45,966 bases of DNA, taken from contig JACKBC010000051.1 in NCBI GenBank assembly GCA_020634755.1, positions 1 through 45,966 on the forward strand. Reading direction: 5' to 3'. The position numbers were made by a program, and so were the translations under genes. Below are positions 25,017-32,834 of this stretch, piece by piece; position 1 is the stretch's first letter, and every line of letters starts with the position of its first letter. Under the pieces are notes generated by a model. The model worked only from the letters and a program-made list of their open reading frames with translations, was not told the origin of the DNA and did no database searches. The stretch comes from Caldilineaceae bacterium. Its GTDB lineage: Bacteria > Chloroflexota > Anaerolineae > Caldilineales > Caldilineaceae.

Positions 25017-25479
25017 TTCAGATTCCTATTGATGAAAGGTAAAAGTTAATGGCTCTTCGAGATCTCAAGGGGTGACGTCCTGCCAACTCCCCTGAAATCC
25101 GGTTGACCCATAATTTTTGTTCCAGCACAAACGTATTGCATCCACCAAATTGTATCATCGGAGTGAACAAGCGGCCAGCCTGTATCGCCGAATCGCCGCC
25201 AATTTCCCGCGCAACATCATGTGGACTCTGCCCAAGCGAGCACGCGGCCAAATGCTTCCCACACCCATTGGCCATTTAGGAGCAGTTGGAAAATTGCGAA
25301 AATCTCTATCCTTCAAGTACATTGAATGCTGGGCACGGGAGGGATTGTAAATGACTTTGCGAAATGATTTAGGATCTATCCGTACATTCGGTTGTGGATC
25401 CTGTGTCGTCTCTGACAGATCGCTTTGACACAGAGAATGTACAGACAGACCCGTTGGGAGACTTTCAAAAGGAGAAGCT
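25017..25479. other. Intergenic region with a degenerate family 6 repeat
   Basis: This lies between divergent genes. At 25059-25110 the words gatctcaaggggtgacgtcc and cccctgaaatccgg match the family 6 repeats at 18937 and 23607 in shortened form. The remainder shows no convincing gene, although frames are open on both strands. AAGGAG just before 25480 serves the next gene. Confidence 0.5.
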
Positions 25480-26355
25480 ATGAAACTTGATCGCGCTACG
25501 TTGAAGCAACAGATCCATACGCAATATGCACGCGAACATGCGGCATTGGGGGAAGAGGGCACGCTGCGCCTGCTGGAGCAAGCCCGCCAGTGGGATCTAT
25601 CCGACACGCTGCGCGCCGGCGGCGTGGTGGTGTTTCCCCACGCTGGTGTGGCCGAATGTGGACATCAGATTGCGGCGGCGGTGCATGCCGCGTTGGATAG
25701 CGGCGCCGACCGCGTGGTAGTGCTCAGCGTGCTACACGCGTTTAATGACGAAATGGAAGCGGCGCGCATCCGCGTGGCCAACGGCGGCGATGTGACCAAA
25801 GAGGCTTATTGGGGCATTCAAGGGCCGGGCATTGAGGGGGAGCGGCAAGAATGGCGGCACGATCACGCGCTGATCAGCTGGCGCCATTTTTGGGCGGCCG
25901 AAACCAAACGGCGCGGCATCCAAGGGCCAGAGGTAATCGAACGCTACCCATATCTGGCCGGCGGCAAACCGGAAACGTTGCCCGGCATAGACGAGCTGGC
26001 CCGGCTGACCGAAGATGCAGTCATTGTCTCCACAGCCGATCCGTTTCATCACGGCATTGGCTACGGCACACCGCCAGAGCAATCATACATGCCGCACGAA
26101 GGCGGGTTGGAGCTGGCGCGTAAAACGCTGGAAGAGGGCATTGCGCTGCTGGCTGCGGGCGACTATTGGGGCTACAATCAACACTGCGTGACGGCCAAAA
26201 GCGACGCCCGCGATGCCGGACAGGTCTTTCGCTATTTGCGCGGCCCCATGCAGGGCGCCATTCGCGATCTCACCTATAGCGATGCCACCGAGTTGTACAA
26301 TCAGCCGCCGCCCACTTGGGTAGCCACGGCGCTCTTTGACTGGCAAGTGGCATAA
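25480..26355 (+). CDS. MEMO/LigB-superfamily-like protein
   Basis: 291 residues; the ATG is preceded by AAGGAG with 6-nt spacing. The motif VVVFPHAGVAECGHQIAAAV near residue 50 matches the PHAG...G...A block of MEMO-like proteins. A later histidine in VVLSVLHAFND, the region VSTADPFHHGIGYG and a late cysteine in QHCVTAKSDARD fit the metal-binding and active-site positions of that superfamily. Bacterial MEMO homologues are often found with AMMECR1 and radical SAM partners; none is next to this gene. No enzyme activity can be assigned. It is monocistronic, ending at a strong hairpin. Confidence 0.6.
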   Translation: MKLDRATLKQQIHTQYAREHAALGEEGTLRLLEQARQWDLSDTLRAGGVVVFPHAGVAECGHQIAAAVHAALDSGADRVVVLSVLHAFNDEMEAARIRVANGGDVTKEAYWGIQGPGIEGERQEWRHDHALISWRHFWAAETKRRGIQGPEVIERYPYLAGGKPETLPGIDELARLTEDAVIVSTADPFHHGIGYGTPPEQSYMPHEGGLELARKTLEEGIALLAAGDYWGYNQHCVTAKSDARDAGQVFRYLRGPMQGAIRDLTYSDATELYNQPPPTWVATALFDWQVA

Positions 26356-26369
26356 TTACCGCTCGCCAA

Positions 26370-26494
26370 GTGCACTTAGCTGCGGGGTGTGCATAAGTAT
26401 AGCAGTCTGGTAAGGGCGCCTAGCGTGCATCGCACGTGGGTCCACAAATACATGTCCACCTGAGCCGTGAATTATGCACACCGCGCACTTAACT
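26370..26494. repeat. Palindromic element between convergent genes
   Basis: Outer arms: gtgcacttagctgcggggtg plus tgcataa on the left, and ttatgcacaccgcgcactta plus act on the right. They form an imperfect ~27-bp inverted repeat enclosing about 70 bp. No relative was found elsewhere in the window. It is MITE-like in form. Confidence 0.55.
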
Positions 26495-26508
26495 CACAGC
26501 ACATTGAG

Positions 26509-26550
26509 GGCAGGTTCGTGGGAGTTTACGCAAACTCCCACGAACCTGCC
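26509..26550. terminator. Bidirectional hairpin between convergent genes
   Basis: A perfect 19-bp stem (ggcaggttcgtgggagttt, 26509-26527, with 26532-26550) has a 4-nt loop. It ends 10 bp from the stop of the ABC binding-protein gene. There is no T run, so termination strength is uncertain. Confidence 0.75.
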
Positions 26551-26560
26551 ACTTTCATAT

Positions 26561-27868
26561 TTACCGCGCGTCCCAGGCGGGCATGGGATACTCCACGCTT
26601 GAAACGGCCGCCTCGGTGGGCGCCACTACGTTGATCACGCCCTCTTGAATTTGGATGGCGCCCATGGGCTTATTGACGTTTTTGCCCGTTTCGTCAAAGT
26701 TGATGGGGCCATAGAAGGTCGTCACATCCAGGTCGAAAAGCGCCTGGCGCACGGCGTCCATATCCAGTGAGCCGGCCTGTTCAATGGCCAGATGCAGCGC
26801 CAGCGCCGTAGCCGTGGACTCGGCCGCTTGATAGGTGGGCGTCTCGCCCCACATCTCCTCATACCGGGCGGCATATTCGGCAGCCGTGCCGAAATATTCA
26901 TCCTGCCAGCTCATTGTGGCTTCCCACTGGGTGGGGCCAATAATGTAATTGGAGGCATCGCCCACTTCCGTGACAAATTCCGGATTGCTGGGACCCACGG
27001 TGATGACCATGGCCTTGGGCGAAAAGCCCAGTTCTCTGGCGCCGTTGACAAAGAGCAGCGCATCGTTAAAGTGGCCGCCACCCACAAACACATCCGGCTC
27101 CAGGTCGCGGAATTTGGTAATAATGGCCGACACGTCGGCAACATTGAGGGGATAGGTCTCAACGGCCAACACGTCCATGCCATATTCTTCCGCCCATTTG
27201 ACGGCTCCCTCACCGACTGATGTGGGAAAGGCCGTATCTTCATAAGCCACAACCACCGATTTCGCGCCCAGATCGGCCAATGATTTTAAGGCGGATTGGG
27301 TATATTGTCCGGCGGGCGTCAGCACGGCAAACAGGTTCTGAAAGCCGCGCTCAAATAGATCTTCCGACGAGCCGTTGCCTTCGATCATGATCATGCCATA
27401 CTTTTCCGCAATCGCGCTGGTCGACATGGTAAGGCTGCTCGAATAGGGCCCCAACAGGAAATTGACCTCATCCTCGGTGATTAACTTTTCCACCAGCGTG
27501 GCCGCCGTGTCCGGATCACCTTCATCGTCATAATAGATGATATCGACGTTATAACACTCATCACCTACCTTGATGCCGCCATAGTCATTGTTTACCCAAT
27601 CCAGCCAGGTATCATACCCTTGGCGCGTATCTTTGCCTTCGCGGGCGTATTTACCCGTCTCGCTCACCGCGGCGCCCAGCGTAATGGTATTGGCGCAATC
27701 ACCACCAGTCGCCACCGCGGCGCCGCTAGCCGCCGCGTCACCACCGGCCGCGGCGCCGCTGCCTGAATCGGCGGCAGAATCCGCCGGTGCGGGTGGCGGG
27801 CAACCAGCCAGGATCAACATGGCCACGATTGACATCAGAACCAGGGACCAAGATCTGTACTTGCTCAT
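26561..27868 (-). CDS. ABC transporter substrate-binding lipoprotein (branched-chain amino acid type)
   Basis: 435 residues; the ATG is preceded by AAGGAG with 6-nt spacing. A lipoprotein signal ends at LILAGC, followed by a Ser/Ala/Gly linker to about residue 55. The rest is the Peripla_BP_6/LivJ fold: ITLGAAVSETGKYAREGKDT, a strand with YYDDEGDPDTAATLVEKLIT, LLGPYSSSLTMSTSAIAEKY, the second lobe SVVVAYEDTAFPTSVGEGA and a C-terminal YGPINFDETGKNV. This protein captures amino acids or similar amide ligands outside the membrane for an ABC permease. No livHMGF genes are adjacent, so it is an orphan in this window or the permease lies elsewhere. Confidence 0.92.
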   Translation of the reverse strand: MSKYRSWSLVLMSIVAMLILAGCPPPAPADSAADSGSGAAAGGDAAASGAAVATGGDCANTITLGAAVSETGKYAREGKDTRQGYDTWLDWVNNDYGGIKVGDECYNVDIIYYDDEGDPDTAATLVEKLITEDEVNFLLGPYSSSLTMSTSAIAEKYGMIMIEGNGSSEDLFERGFQNLFAVLTPAGQYTQSALKSLADLGAKSVVVAYEDTAFPTSVGEGAVKWAEEYGMDVLAVETYPLNVADVSAIITKFRDLEPDVFVGGGHFNDALLFVNGARELGFSPKAMVITVGPSNPEFVTEVGDASNYIIGPTQWEATMSWQDEYFGTAAEYAARYEEMWGETPTYQAAESTATALALHLAIEQAGSLDMDAVRQALFDLDVTTFYGPINFDETGKNVNKPMGAIQIQEGVINVVAPTEAAVSSVEYPMPAWDAR

Positions 27869-28376
27869 CAGCTTCTCCTTTCAAACAGATAATGTTTTGC
27901 CAAAAATCAAATGAACTTGAAGAAGTTTTCAGCAGATTTCACGCTTCTGCACACACCATAAACCATAAAATGGATGTCCCAACCACTCCGTAACCGGCAT
28001 TGTGGGGTCGGGTCTATAGAGATTGCAGCAAAAATATACGGTTGTCTACTCCGGTGGGTCTGGCACAAGTCTAGCAGAAAAGTAGGACAACGCGCTAATA
28101 TACGAAAGGGTCAATCAGCGTCCCATTCAACCTGCGTGCGTAGTGAGATATGCCTTTGGCGCGCTCTTTGTTATAATCGACGTCATAATTAAACAATTAG
28201 TAGATCGCAAAAGCAAGAGACGAGGCGGGATTCGTCAATCGAGATAGAGCCTGTATCGCCAACACCATTGCGGTGTACTGACAATCAATAAGGGTGCACC
28301 TCATTTCGGCTCAACGGAACCTCCGGTGGTTGACACGCCAGCCGCATTCCTTATGCTTCTAAGAGATGAGCAAATT
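27869..28376. other. Intergenic region, one family 2 repeat, no gene seen
   Basis: A 508-bp stretch between divergent genes. Apart from the family 2 repeat at 28199-28282 it shows AT-rich patches (ttataatcgacgtcataatt near 28171) that could hold promoters. The open frame at 27974-28192 has no family features. Confidence 0.5.
28199..28282 (+). repeat. Family 2 palindromic repeat
   Basis: It starts agtagatcgcaaaagcaaga and ends atcgccaacaccattgcggt plus gtactgac. It is the same family as 14791, 41460, 41649 and 44178. It lies ~95 bp before the Nif3 start. Confidence 0.75.
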
Positions 28377-29129
28377 ATGAAACGCGATGAACTGGTCCAA
28401 TATTTGGACGACTATTTGCATATGCACGATGTGGAAGATTATGGTCCCAATGGGCTACAGGTGGAAGGCAAGGCCGAGGTACAGCGCGTGGTGGGGCTGG
28501 TGGATTGTCACCAACCCAGTGTGGATGCCGCGATTGCCCACGACGCTGACATGATGATTGTGCATCACGGCATTTTCTGGGGGCCGGCCCGGCGCTTAAC
28601 CGGCAGCTATGGCCGCCTGGTGCGCACCATGATGGCAGCCAACTTGAACCTATATGCCGCCCACTTAGCGCTGGATGCACACCAAGAACTGGGCAACAAT
28701 GCCGAACTGGCGCGGCGGCTGGATCTCAATGTGATCGACTGGTGGGCCAACATCAAAGGCACCAATCTGGCGGCATTGGCCGAAGCACCCGCCGGCGCCA
28801 CGCTGGATGATCTGGTGCAAAAGCTGGAGCGCCGCGTGGGGCCGGTCAATCTGGTGCAAGCACACGGTCCACAACAGGTACGCCGCGTGGGCGTGCTGAG
28901 CGGCGCTGCGCCGAATTTTATTGCGACTGCGGCCGAAATAGGCTGCGATACCTTTATTACCGGCGAAACCGACCACGCGCACTATTATGATGCGCTCAAC
29001 GGCGGCATCAACGTTATTTTTGCTGGACACTATGCATCAGAAACAGTGGGGATTCAGGCGCTGGGGCAGCATTTGGTAGAACAGTTTGGGCTGACGTTTG
29101 AATTTGTGGATTTACCCACCGGCTTGTGA
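28377..29129 (+). CDS. Nif3-like dinuclear metal centre protein
   Basis: 250 residues from the ATG at 28377 (MKRDELVQYLDDYLHM). An earlier in-frame GTG at 28326 adds atypical residues. Metal-binding motifs of the NIF3/YbgI family are present: DYGPNGLQVEG, MMIVHHGIFWG (HH pair), AAHLALDAH, GVLSGAAPNFI, TGETDHAHYYDA and FAGHYASE. The protein is the short form without the PII-like insert. The family binds two metals in a toroidal hexamer; its physiological reaction is unsettled. It converges with the selenoprotein gene. Confidence 0.9.
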   Translation: MKRDELVQYLDDYLHMHDVEDYGPNGLQVEGKAEVQRVVGLVDCHQPSVDAAIAHDADMMIVHHGIFWGPARRLTGSYGRLVRTMMAANLNLYAAHLALDAHQELGNNAELARRLDLNVIDWWANIKGTNLAALAEAPAGATLDDLVQKLERRVGPVNLVQAHGPQQVRRVGVLSGAAPNFIATAAEIGCDTFITGETDHAHYYDALNGGINVIFAGHYASETVGIQALGQHLVEQFGLTFEFVDLPTGL

Positions 29130-29154
29130 GGCAAAAGGCAGGAAGATTGATTGT

Positions 29155-29238
29155 TATAGTGCGGTTGAGTTGAGAGCTGGAGTTTTCCATTGGCTAAACA
29201 GAAGCAACAGAACTCTGGTTCTCATTCAGCGCTAAGTA
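29155..29238 (+). repeat. Family 1 palindromic repeat
   Basis: It starts tatagtgcggttgagttgag and ends ctggttctcattcagcgcta plus agtaac. It aligns with the copies at 41372 and (inverted) 44332. The ends are imperfect inverted repeats, gttgaga/tctcat. Confidence 0.75.
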
Positions 29239-29257
29239 ACGTAGCTGGGGATTGATT

Positions 29258-29309
29258 GTTGGCGATTGATAGCCGGTATCGAATCTGCACCGGTTATCAA
29301 TCACCAACA
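29258..29309. terminator. Long hairpin between Nif3 and selenoprotein genes
   Basis: tgttggcgattgatagccgg pairs with ccggttatcaatcaccaaca, about 20 bp with one mismatch and one wobble. The loop is about 11 nt. It lies between convergent genes and probably ends both transcripts. No T tract is present. Confidence 0.6.
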
Positions 29310-29336
29310 ACCAGCTATTATCCACCAGCTACTCTA

Positions 29337-29603
29337 TTAATCAGCAGGGACGGAGCCTAGGCTCGCCTTTTCGTTAATAATCCCCATGACTTCGCCCTCA
29401 TCGGCATGGCGTCCCGTGGCCTTTTTACTGTAGACCAGGTCATCACCAATCACGACCTCAAAGACGCCACCGGAAGATGGGATCAAGGTGAGGGATTCAA
29501 CTGTGCTTTTGTACGATTTCAAAATGTCGTCCGCCAAACTGACGGCGCGGGGTAAGTAGTTTCAAGAAGTGCAATATTCGATACTTACCTTGTACTTATC
29601 CAT
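29337..29603 (-). CDS. SelW/Rdx-family selenoprotein (CxxU, in-frame UGA = Sec)
   Basis: 88 residues if the UGA at 29564-29562 is read as selenocysteine. The ATG at 29603 has AGGAGG at 29614-29609, 5 nt away. The reading is MDKYKVSIEYCTSU, then NYLPRAVSLADDILKSYK, then the Rdx signature LIPSSGGVFEVVIGDDLVYS and KKATGRHADEGEVMGII. Cys11 and Sec14 form the CxxU redox motif at the end of the first beta strand, exactly where SelW/SelT/Rdx proteins carry CxxC or CxxU. The frame is intact on both sides of the UGA. Conventional calling would start at the TTG (29537) and lose the active site. A candidate SECIS hairpin follows the UGA. Family proteins are thioredoxin-fold oxidoreductases. The genome would need selA, selB, selC and selD, none in this window. 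Confidence 0.9.
29532..29547 (-). promoter_or_regulatory. Candidate bacterial SECIS hairpin
   Basis: On the minus strand, 14 nt after the UGA, CGCC (29547-29544) pairs with GGCG (29535-29532) around the 8-nt loop GTCAGTTT. One more C-G pair (29549 with 29531) is possible past a bulged G. A small apical hairpin at this distance with G and U at the start of the loop fits the loose bacterial SECIS consensus. It is short, so support rests mainly on the protein evidence. Confidence 0.55.
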
Positions 29604-29838
29604 AATATCCTCCTGTACGCTCGGGTGACCCGAGCCAGATTGGGGCAGAAGAATTGCGCAGATGCAGCCGGTGAAAGCAAACATGTGCAACAACACAGTC
29701 TGCCGAAACGGAACTTAACGAGATTGTTACAGCGTCTAAAGGGGGATACCCGCAACGGATATATTGTACTTGATTACCAGTTGCGAAACAAATGCGTACG
29801 ACTTGGATGATGTGTCTCCAATTGGGGGGCCACGCCGC

Positions 29839-29931
29839 CTCTCCCTGCTTTTGCGCTTGAGCGCAAAAGCTCTCCCTCTCCACCTGTGGAGAGGGACGCG
29901 ACGCACTCGCAGAGTGCAGAGCCGGGAGAGG
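29839..29931. repeat. Composite palindromic repeat
   Basis: Outer arms cctctccc/gggagagg enclose three hairpins: gcttttgcgc-ttga-gcgcaaaagc (29847-29870), cctctccac-ctg-tggagagg and cgcactcgcagagtgc. No gene is seen in 29604-30016. This is a dispersed-repeat type by appearance, but only one copy is in the window. Confidence 0.6.
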
Positions 29932-30016
29932 CCCCTTTCTGCGACGCACGCCGACTTGTATATTGAAACGCGTCATACCCATGCGGTTAAGCACTTGCAG
30001 GGTTAGGAATAGTTTT

Positions 30017-31456
30017 TTGAAATCACAACACCAAACAGATAACCAACCAGAATCGAACGAGTCCGAACTCGCGTACCCAGCAGCGGCGTCTGCACCCGGC
30101 CTCCATGAGGAAACAGCGCCGGACACAACGCCACAAGCAGACGCCGCCGAGGACAAATCGGCCGCCGCGCCCTGGAGCCGGCGGCGCTTTTTGCGTACGG
30201 CTTGGGGCGGCGCCATCGCAATGGCCGCCGCGGCATGTGGTCGTTCGCGCCCAACGCCAACACCAATGGCGACATCAACGGCCACGCCCAATTCGCCCTT
30301 GCAGCCCACCGCCACTGCCTCCCCGGTGGCGCGCTCCAGCCTGCTGCCCACACCGGGCAATGCGGACCATCAAACCTACCTGCCCTTTATTGAAAAGGAT
30401 GGCGAGGAGGTGGCGGTGGCCCCCACAGATACTCCCACACCGGTGGATACACCCACCCCAAAACCGCCGCCGCCCACGCCTACGCCCCAGGCCACAGCCT
30501 TTCCGCCAGGGCCGGCCAGCAAGCTGGGCCTGCACGTAGAGCGCAACATCAACGACATTTTTGAGCTGCTGGATACGGGCGCCGTGCCGGTGGTGACGAC
30601 GCTGGAGCTGGATGCCAACTTTGCCGCCCAAATGAAGAACTCCAAGTCAAACCCACTGATCATTGGGCGCATTCACGTGGATCAGGCGCAGCTCGGGGCC
30701 ATGGATGACCCGGCAGGTGCGGCGCGCGCCTTTGTAGAGCAACTGTTGCCCTATGCCGATGACGACCGGCGCCGTCCCTACTTTGACGCTTGGGTCTCCT
30801 ATAACGAGCCGGTGGCCAACAATGCTGAAGAGATGCAGCGGCTGGCCGCATTTGAAGCCGAGCGGGTGCGCCTGTTAGGAGACCGCGGCATTCGCAGCAT
30901 TATTGGCAACTTTGCCACCGGCAATCCCACGGATTTAGCCCTGTGGGAGCATTTTCTGCCCGCTGTACAGGCGGCCCAGCAATACAACGGTTGGCTGGGG
31001 CTGCATGAATATGCCGCCCCTACGATCTACTACTTGACCGATCCACAAAAAGAGGGGCGCTATCCCGGTGTGTCACCACAGGATGAGGGCTGGTTGACGT
31101 TACGCTACCGAAAAGCGTACAATCAATATTTGAAGCCAGCTGGTCTGGCCATTCCGCTGGTCTTTACCGAATGTGGCGTGGATGGGCTGGTGCAGCCCGG
31201 TCAGCGCCCGGGTCCGACCGATGCCCAAGGCTGGCGCGATTTTCAATCGTACTGGGCCGAAAATGGGTTTGGCTTATGGGGACCGGGGGCATATATCGAG
31301 CAGCTCGTCTGGTATGACGAGGCGCTGCGTCAGGACGACTACGTCATTGGCGGCTGCATCTATGCCCTGGGTACCAGCGGTCAATGGCTCAGCTATGATA
31401 TTCAAGGGCCCGCCGCCGGCGTGTTGAAACAATATTTAAGCGTGCACGTATCGTAG
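30017..31456 (+). CDS. Tat-exported lipoprotein with clan GH-A hydrolase-like domain
   Basis: 479 residues from a TTG at 30017 with AGGAA at 30005-30009. A TTG at 29963 is the alternative but has no Shine-Dalgarno sequence. The twin-arginine motif SRRRFLRTAWGG near residue 53 leads into a hydrophobic stretch ending in AAAC, so the protein is probably a Tat substrate with a lipid anchor. A Thr/Pro-rich linker (TPTPVDTPTPKPPPPTPTP) spans to about residue 170. The catalytic part resembles clan GH-A TIM barrels: SYNEPVAN carries the acid/base Glu (~263), and VFTECGVDG the likely nucleophile (~385). Substrate unknown; a role in surface polysaccharide hydrolysis is inference. Confidence 0.75.
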   Translation: MKSQHQTDNQPESNESELAYPAAASAPGLHEETAPDTTPQADAAEDKSAAAPWSRRRFLRTAWGGAIAMAAAACGRSRPTPTPMATSTATPNSPLQPTATASPVARSSLLPTPGNADHQTYLPFIEKDGEEVAVAPTDTPTPVDTPTPKPPPPTPTPQATAFPPGPASKLGLHVERNINDIFELLDTGAVPVVTTLELDANFAAQMKNSKSNPLIIGRIHVDQAQLGAMDDPAGAARAFVEQLLPYADDDRRRPYFDAWVSYNEPVANNAEEMQRLAAFEAERVRLLGDRGIRSIIGNFATGNPTDLALWEHFLPAVQAAQQYNGWLGLHEYAAPTIYYLTDPQKEGRYPGVSPQDEGWLTLRYRKAYNQYLKPAGLAIPLVFTECGVDGLVQPGQRPGPTDAQGWRDFQSYWAENGFGLWGPGAYIEQLVWYDEALRQDDYVIGGCIYALGTSGQWLSYDIQGPAAGVLKQYLSVHVS

Positions 31457-31622
31457 ATGTACGCACTCAGATGTACGATTTACGAGGTAGCTCGTTGACA
31501 AAATAGTCTCATAAATCGTAGCAGTGATGTACAAACCCAGATGTACGATTTACGAGGTTAATTCGTCGCCGAGATTATTTCGTAAATAGTACATCAAAAA
31601 TCGTAAATCCAAAGGTTTTCCT
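31455..31622 (+). repeat. Family 4 hairpin leader, two units
   Basis: Two tandem units each contain agatgtacgatttacgaggt. The second (31526-31622) is complete: arms gatgtacgatttacga (31540-31555) and tcgtaaatagtacatc (31580-31595), then aaatcgtaaatcc and aaaggttttcct directly before the ATG. The same leader precedes the gene at 32148. Confidence 0.9.
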
Positions 31623-32018
31623 ATGTCGCTGGTTGAAATTCACGCGCGATTGGCCAATACGGCATCGCTCTTTTTGGCTGTGTTGGCCGTTTGGGCCATT
31701 ATAAGCCGGGTGCGAACTCGCCCGCTAGACAGCAACTGGTTTGGCGCCGCCGTCATTGGCGAACTGTTATTGCTGGCCCAATTTGTCTTGGGCTGGGTGC
31801 TCTATTTTGAGGGTTATGGCGTGGTGCTACCGCGCTCCTATTTGCACATTTTATATGGCGCTGTGGCCGTCATCGCCTTACCGGCCGGCTATATGTACTT
31901 TGCCCAGCTGGAAAACGAAAACGTCAAGTCTATTGCGTTGGCGTTTATTTGCATTTTCCTGTGGGGCATAGTGCAACGCGCCGGCTATGTCGCCACAACG
32001 GTCCCGTTTACGGGGTAA
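31623..32018 (+). CDS. Small polytopic membrane protein of unknown function
   Basis: 131 residues; AAAGG 7 nt before the ATG comes from the hairpin leader. Four hydrophobic helices are predicted: ASLFLAVLAVWAIISRV, WFGAAVIGELLLLAQFVLGW, YLHILYGAVAVIALPAGYMY and SIALAFICIFLWGIVQRAGY. Histidines in EIHARLAN and SYLHILYG stand at the start of helices 1 and 3, as in some heme-binding four-helix proteins, but nothing proves heme binding. It lies between the GH-A lipoprotein and the 32148 gene. Confidence 0.7.
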   Translation: MSLVEIHARLANTASLFLAVLAVWAIISRVRTRPLDSNWFGAAVIGELLLLAQFVLGWVLYFEGYGVVLPRSYLHILYGAVAVIALPAGYMYFAQLENENVKSIALAFICIFLWGIVQRAGYVATTVPFTG

Positions 32019-32048
32019 TTTATCTTTCACATATCGAACGAATCGTGA

Positions 32049-32147
32049 TGATTTACGCTCTCAGATGTGCGATTTACGAGGTAGCTTCGTCAACGAGATC
32101 ATTTCGTAAATCGCACATCCCAAATCGTAAACCCTAAAGGTTTTCCC
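32049..32147 (+). repeat. Family 4 hairpin leader
   Basis: A perfect 16-bp inverted repeat gatgtgcgatttacga (32064-32079) with tcgtaaatcgcacatc (32104-32119), then aaatcgtaaaccc and aaaggttttccc directly before the ATG at 32148. Compared with 31540-31595, one arm base changes from A to G and its partner from T to C, so pairing is kept. Confidence 0.9.
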
Positions 32148-32792
32148 ATGCCTCAGACCGATATTCGCCAAGAGACCATCGACGGCATTGTGCGCCGCAT
32201 TTCGGATCTCAACGAACAATCATTGGCCCAGCTTTCACAATACATTAGCTTTCTCAAGTGGCAGGAGGAGCTTTGGCACAGCCTGCTGGATGATGAGCGC
32301 GCGCTCGGCGACGCCGAGCGCGACCAGCTGCTCTGGCAGTTCGACTTTTTAGAAATGTTTCCCAGCGCCCGCAAAATCTCCACGCGCACGCCGGATATGA
32401 TGGAGATCAAAGTAGCGCCAGCCACCTGTGGCATGGTGCAGCAGATGGCCCTGTGGGAGCATCCGCCGGTCAGCGGCAGTGCGGTTTGCGAATATACGGT
32501 GCAAGCGCCCACTAACTTGGAGCGATTACGCCTGAGCTTTGGCATTGGCATCCGCGACGGCTCGCTTATGAGTGGGGACAACCTGTGCGCTTTCCGCATC
32601 TTCGTCAATGGCGTGCGTTTGTGGAGCACCACCAAGCAGACCAGCTCCTGGGAACGCATGATGATAGACTTGCCCAGCCTGGCCGGCCAGGAGATCGTGA
32701 TTCAATTTCTGACCGACGCGTTGGGAGACAACCGCTGGAATTGGGCCGTGTGGGCAGAACCGGTCTTATTGGGATATGGCTCCGAATTGTAA
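32148..32792 (+). CDS. Protein of unknown function, helical head plus beta-sandwich tail
   Basis: 214 residues. Residues 8-45 (ISDLNEQSLAQLSQYISFLK) form an amphipathic helix pair of the kind seen in small DUF2281-like segments. From about residue 80 the sequence turns beta-rich (SAVCEYTVQAPTNLERLRLS, FRIFVNGVRLWSTTKQTSSW, EIVIQFLTDALGDNRWNWAV). It ends like an NPCBM- or carbohydrate-binding-type jelly roll. No signal peptide. The leader is the family 4 hairpin with AAAGG as ribosome binding site. It lies 42 bp before the VWA gene and may be part of the same signalling operon. Confidence 0.65.
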   Translation: MPQTDIRQETIDGIVRRISDLNEQSLAQLSQYISFLKWQEELWHSLLDDERALGDAERDQLLWQFDFLEMFPSARKISTRTPDMMEIKVAPATCGMVQQMALWEHPPVSGSAVCEYTVQAPTNLERLRLSFGIGIRDGSLMSGDNLCAFRIFVNGVRLWSTTKQTSSWERMMIDLPSLAGQEIVIQFLTDALGDNRWNWAVWAEPVLLGYGSEL

Positions 32793-32834
32793 AGTCTAGA
32801 GGTCATCACGAGAGCGGGAATAAGGAAGAATGGT

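Noticed and set aside
25018..25275. 85-codon minus-strand frame
   Set aside because: It begins in a region without a ribosome binding site and runs through a degenerate family 6 repeat.
29337..29537. 66-residue gene starting at TTG
   Set aside because: It lacks a ribosome binding site and the redox motif. The upstream ATG with AGGAGG and in-frame UGA explains it better as a selenoprotein.
29604..30016. Possible structured RNA gene at 29839-29931
   Set aside because: Three hairpins with CTCTCC words look like a generic dispersed repeat, and no known RNA family motif was seen.
29596..30360. 254-codon minus-strand frame overlapping the Tat lipoprotein start and the selenoprotein leader
   Set aside because: It is low complexity, crosses a palindromic repeat and conflicts with two well-supported genes.
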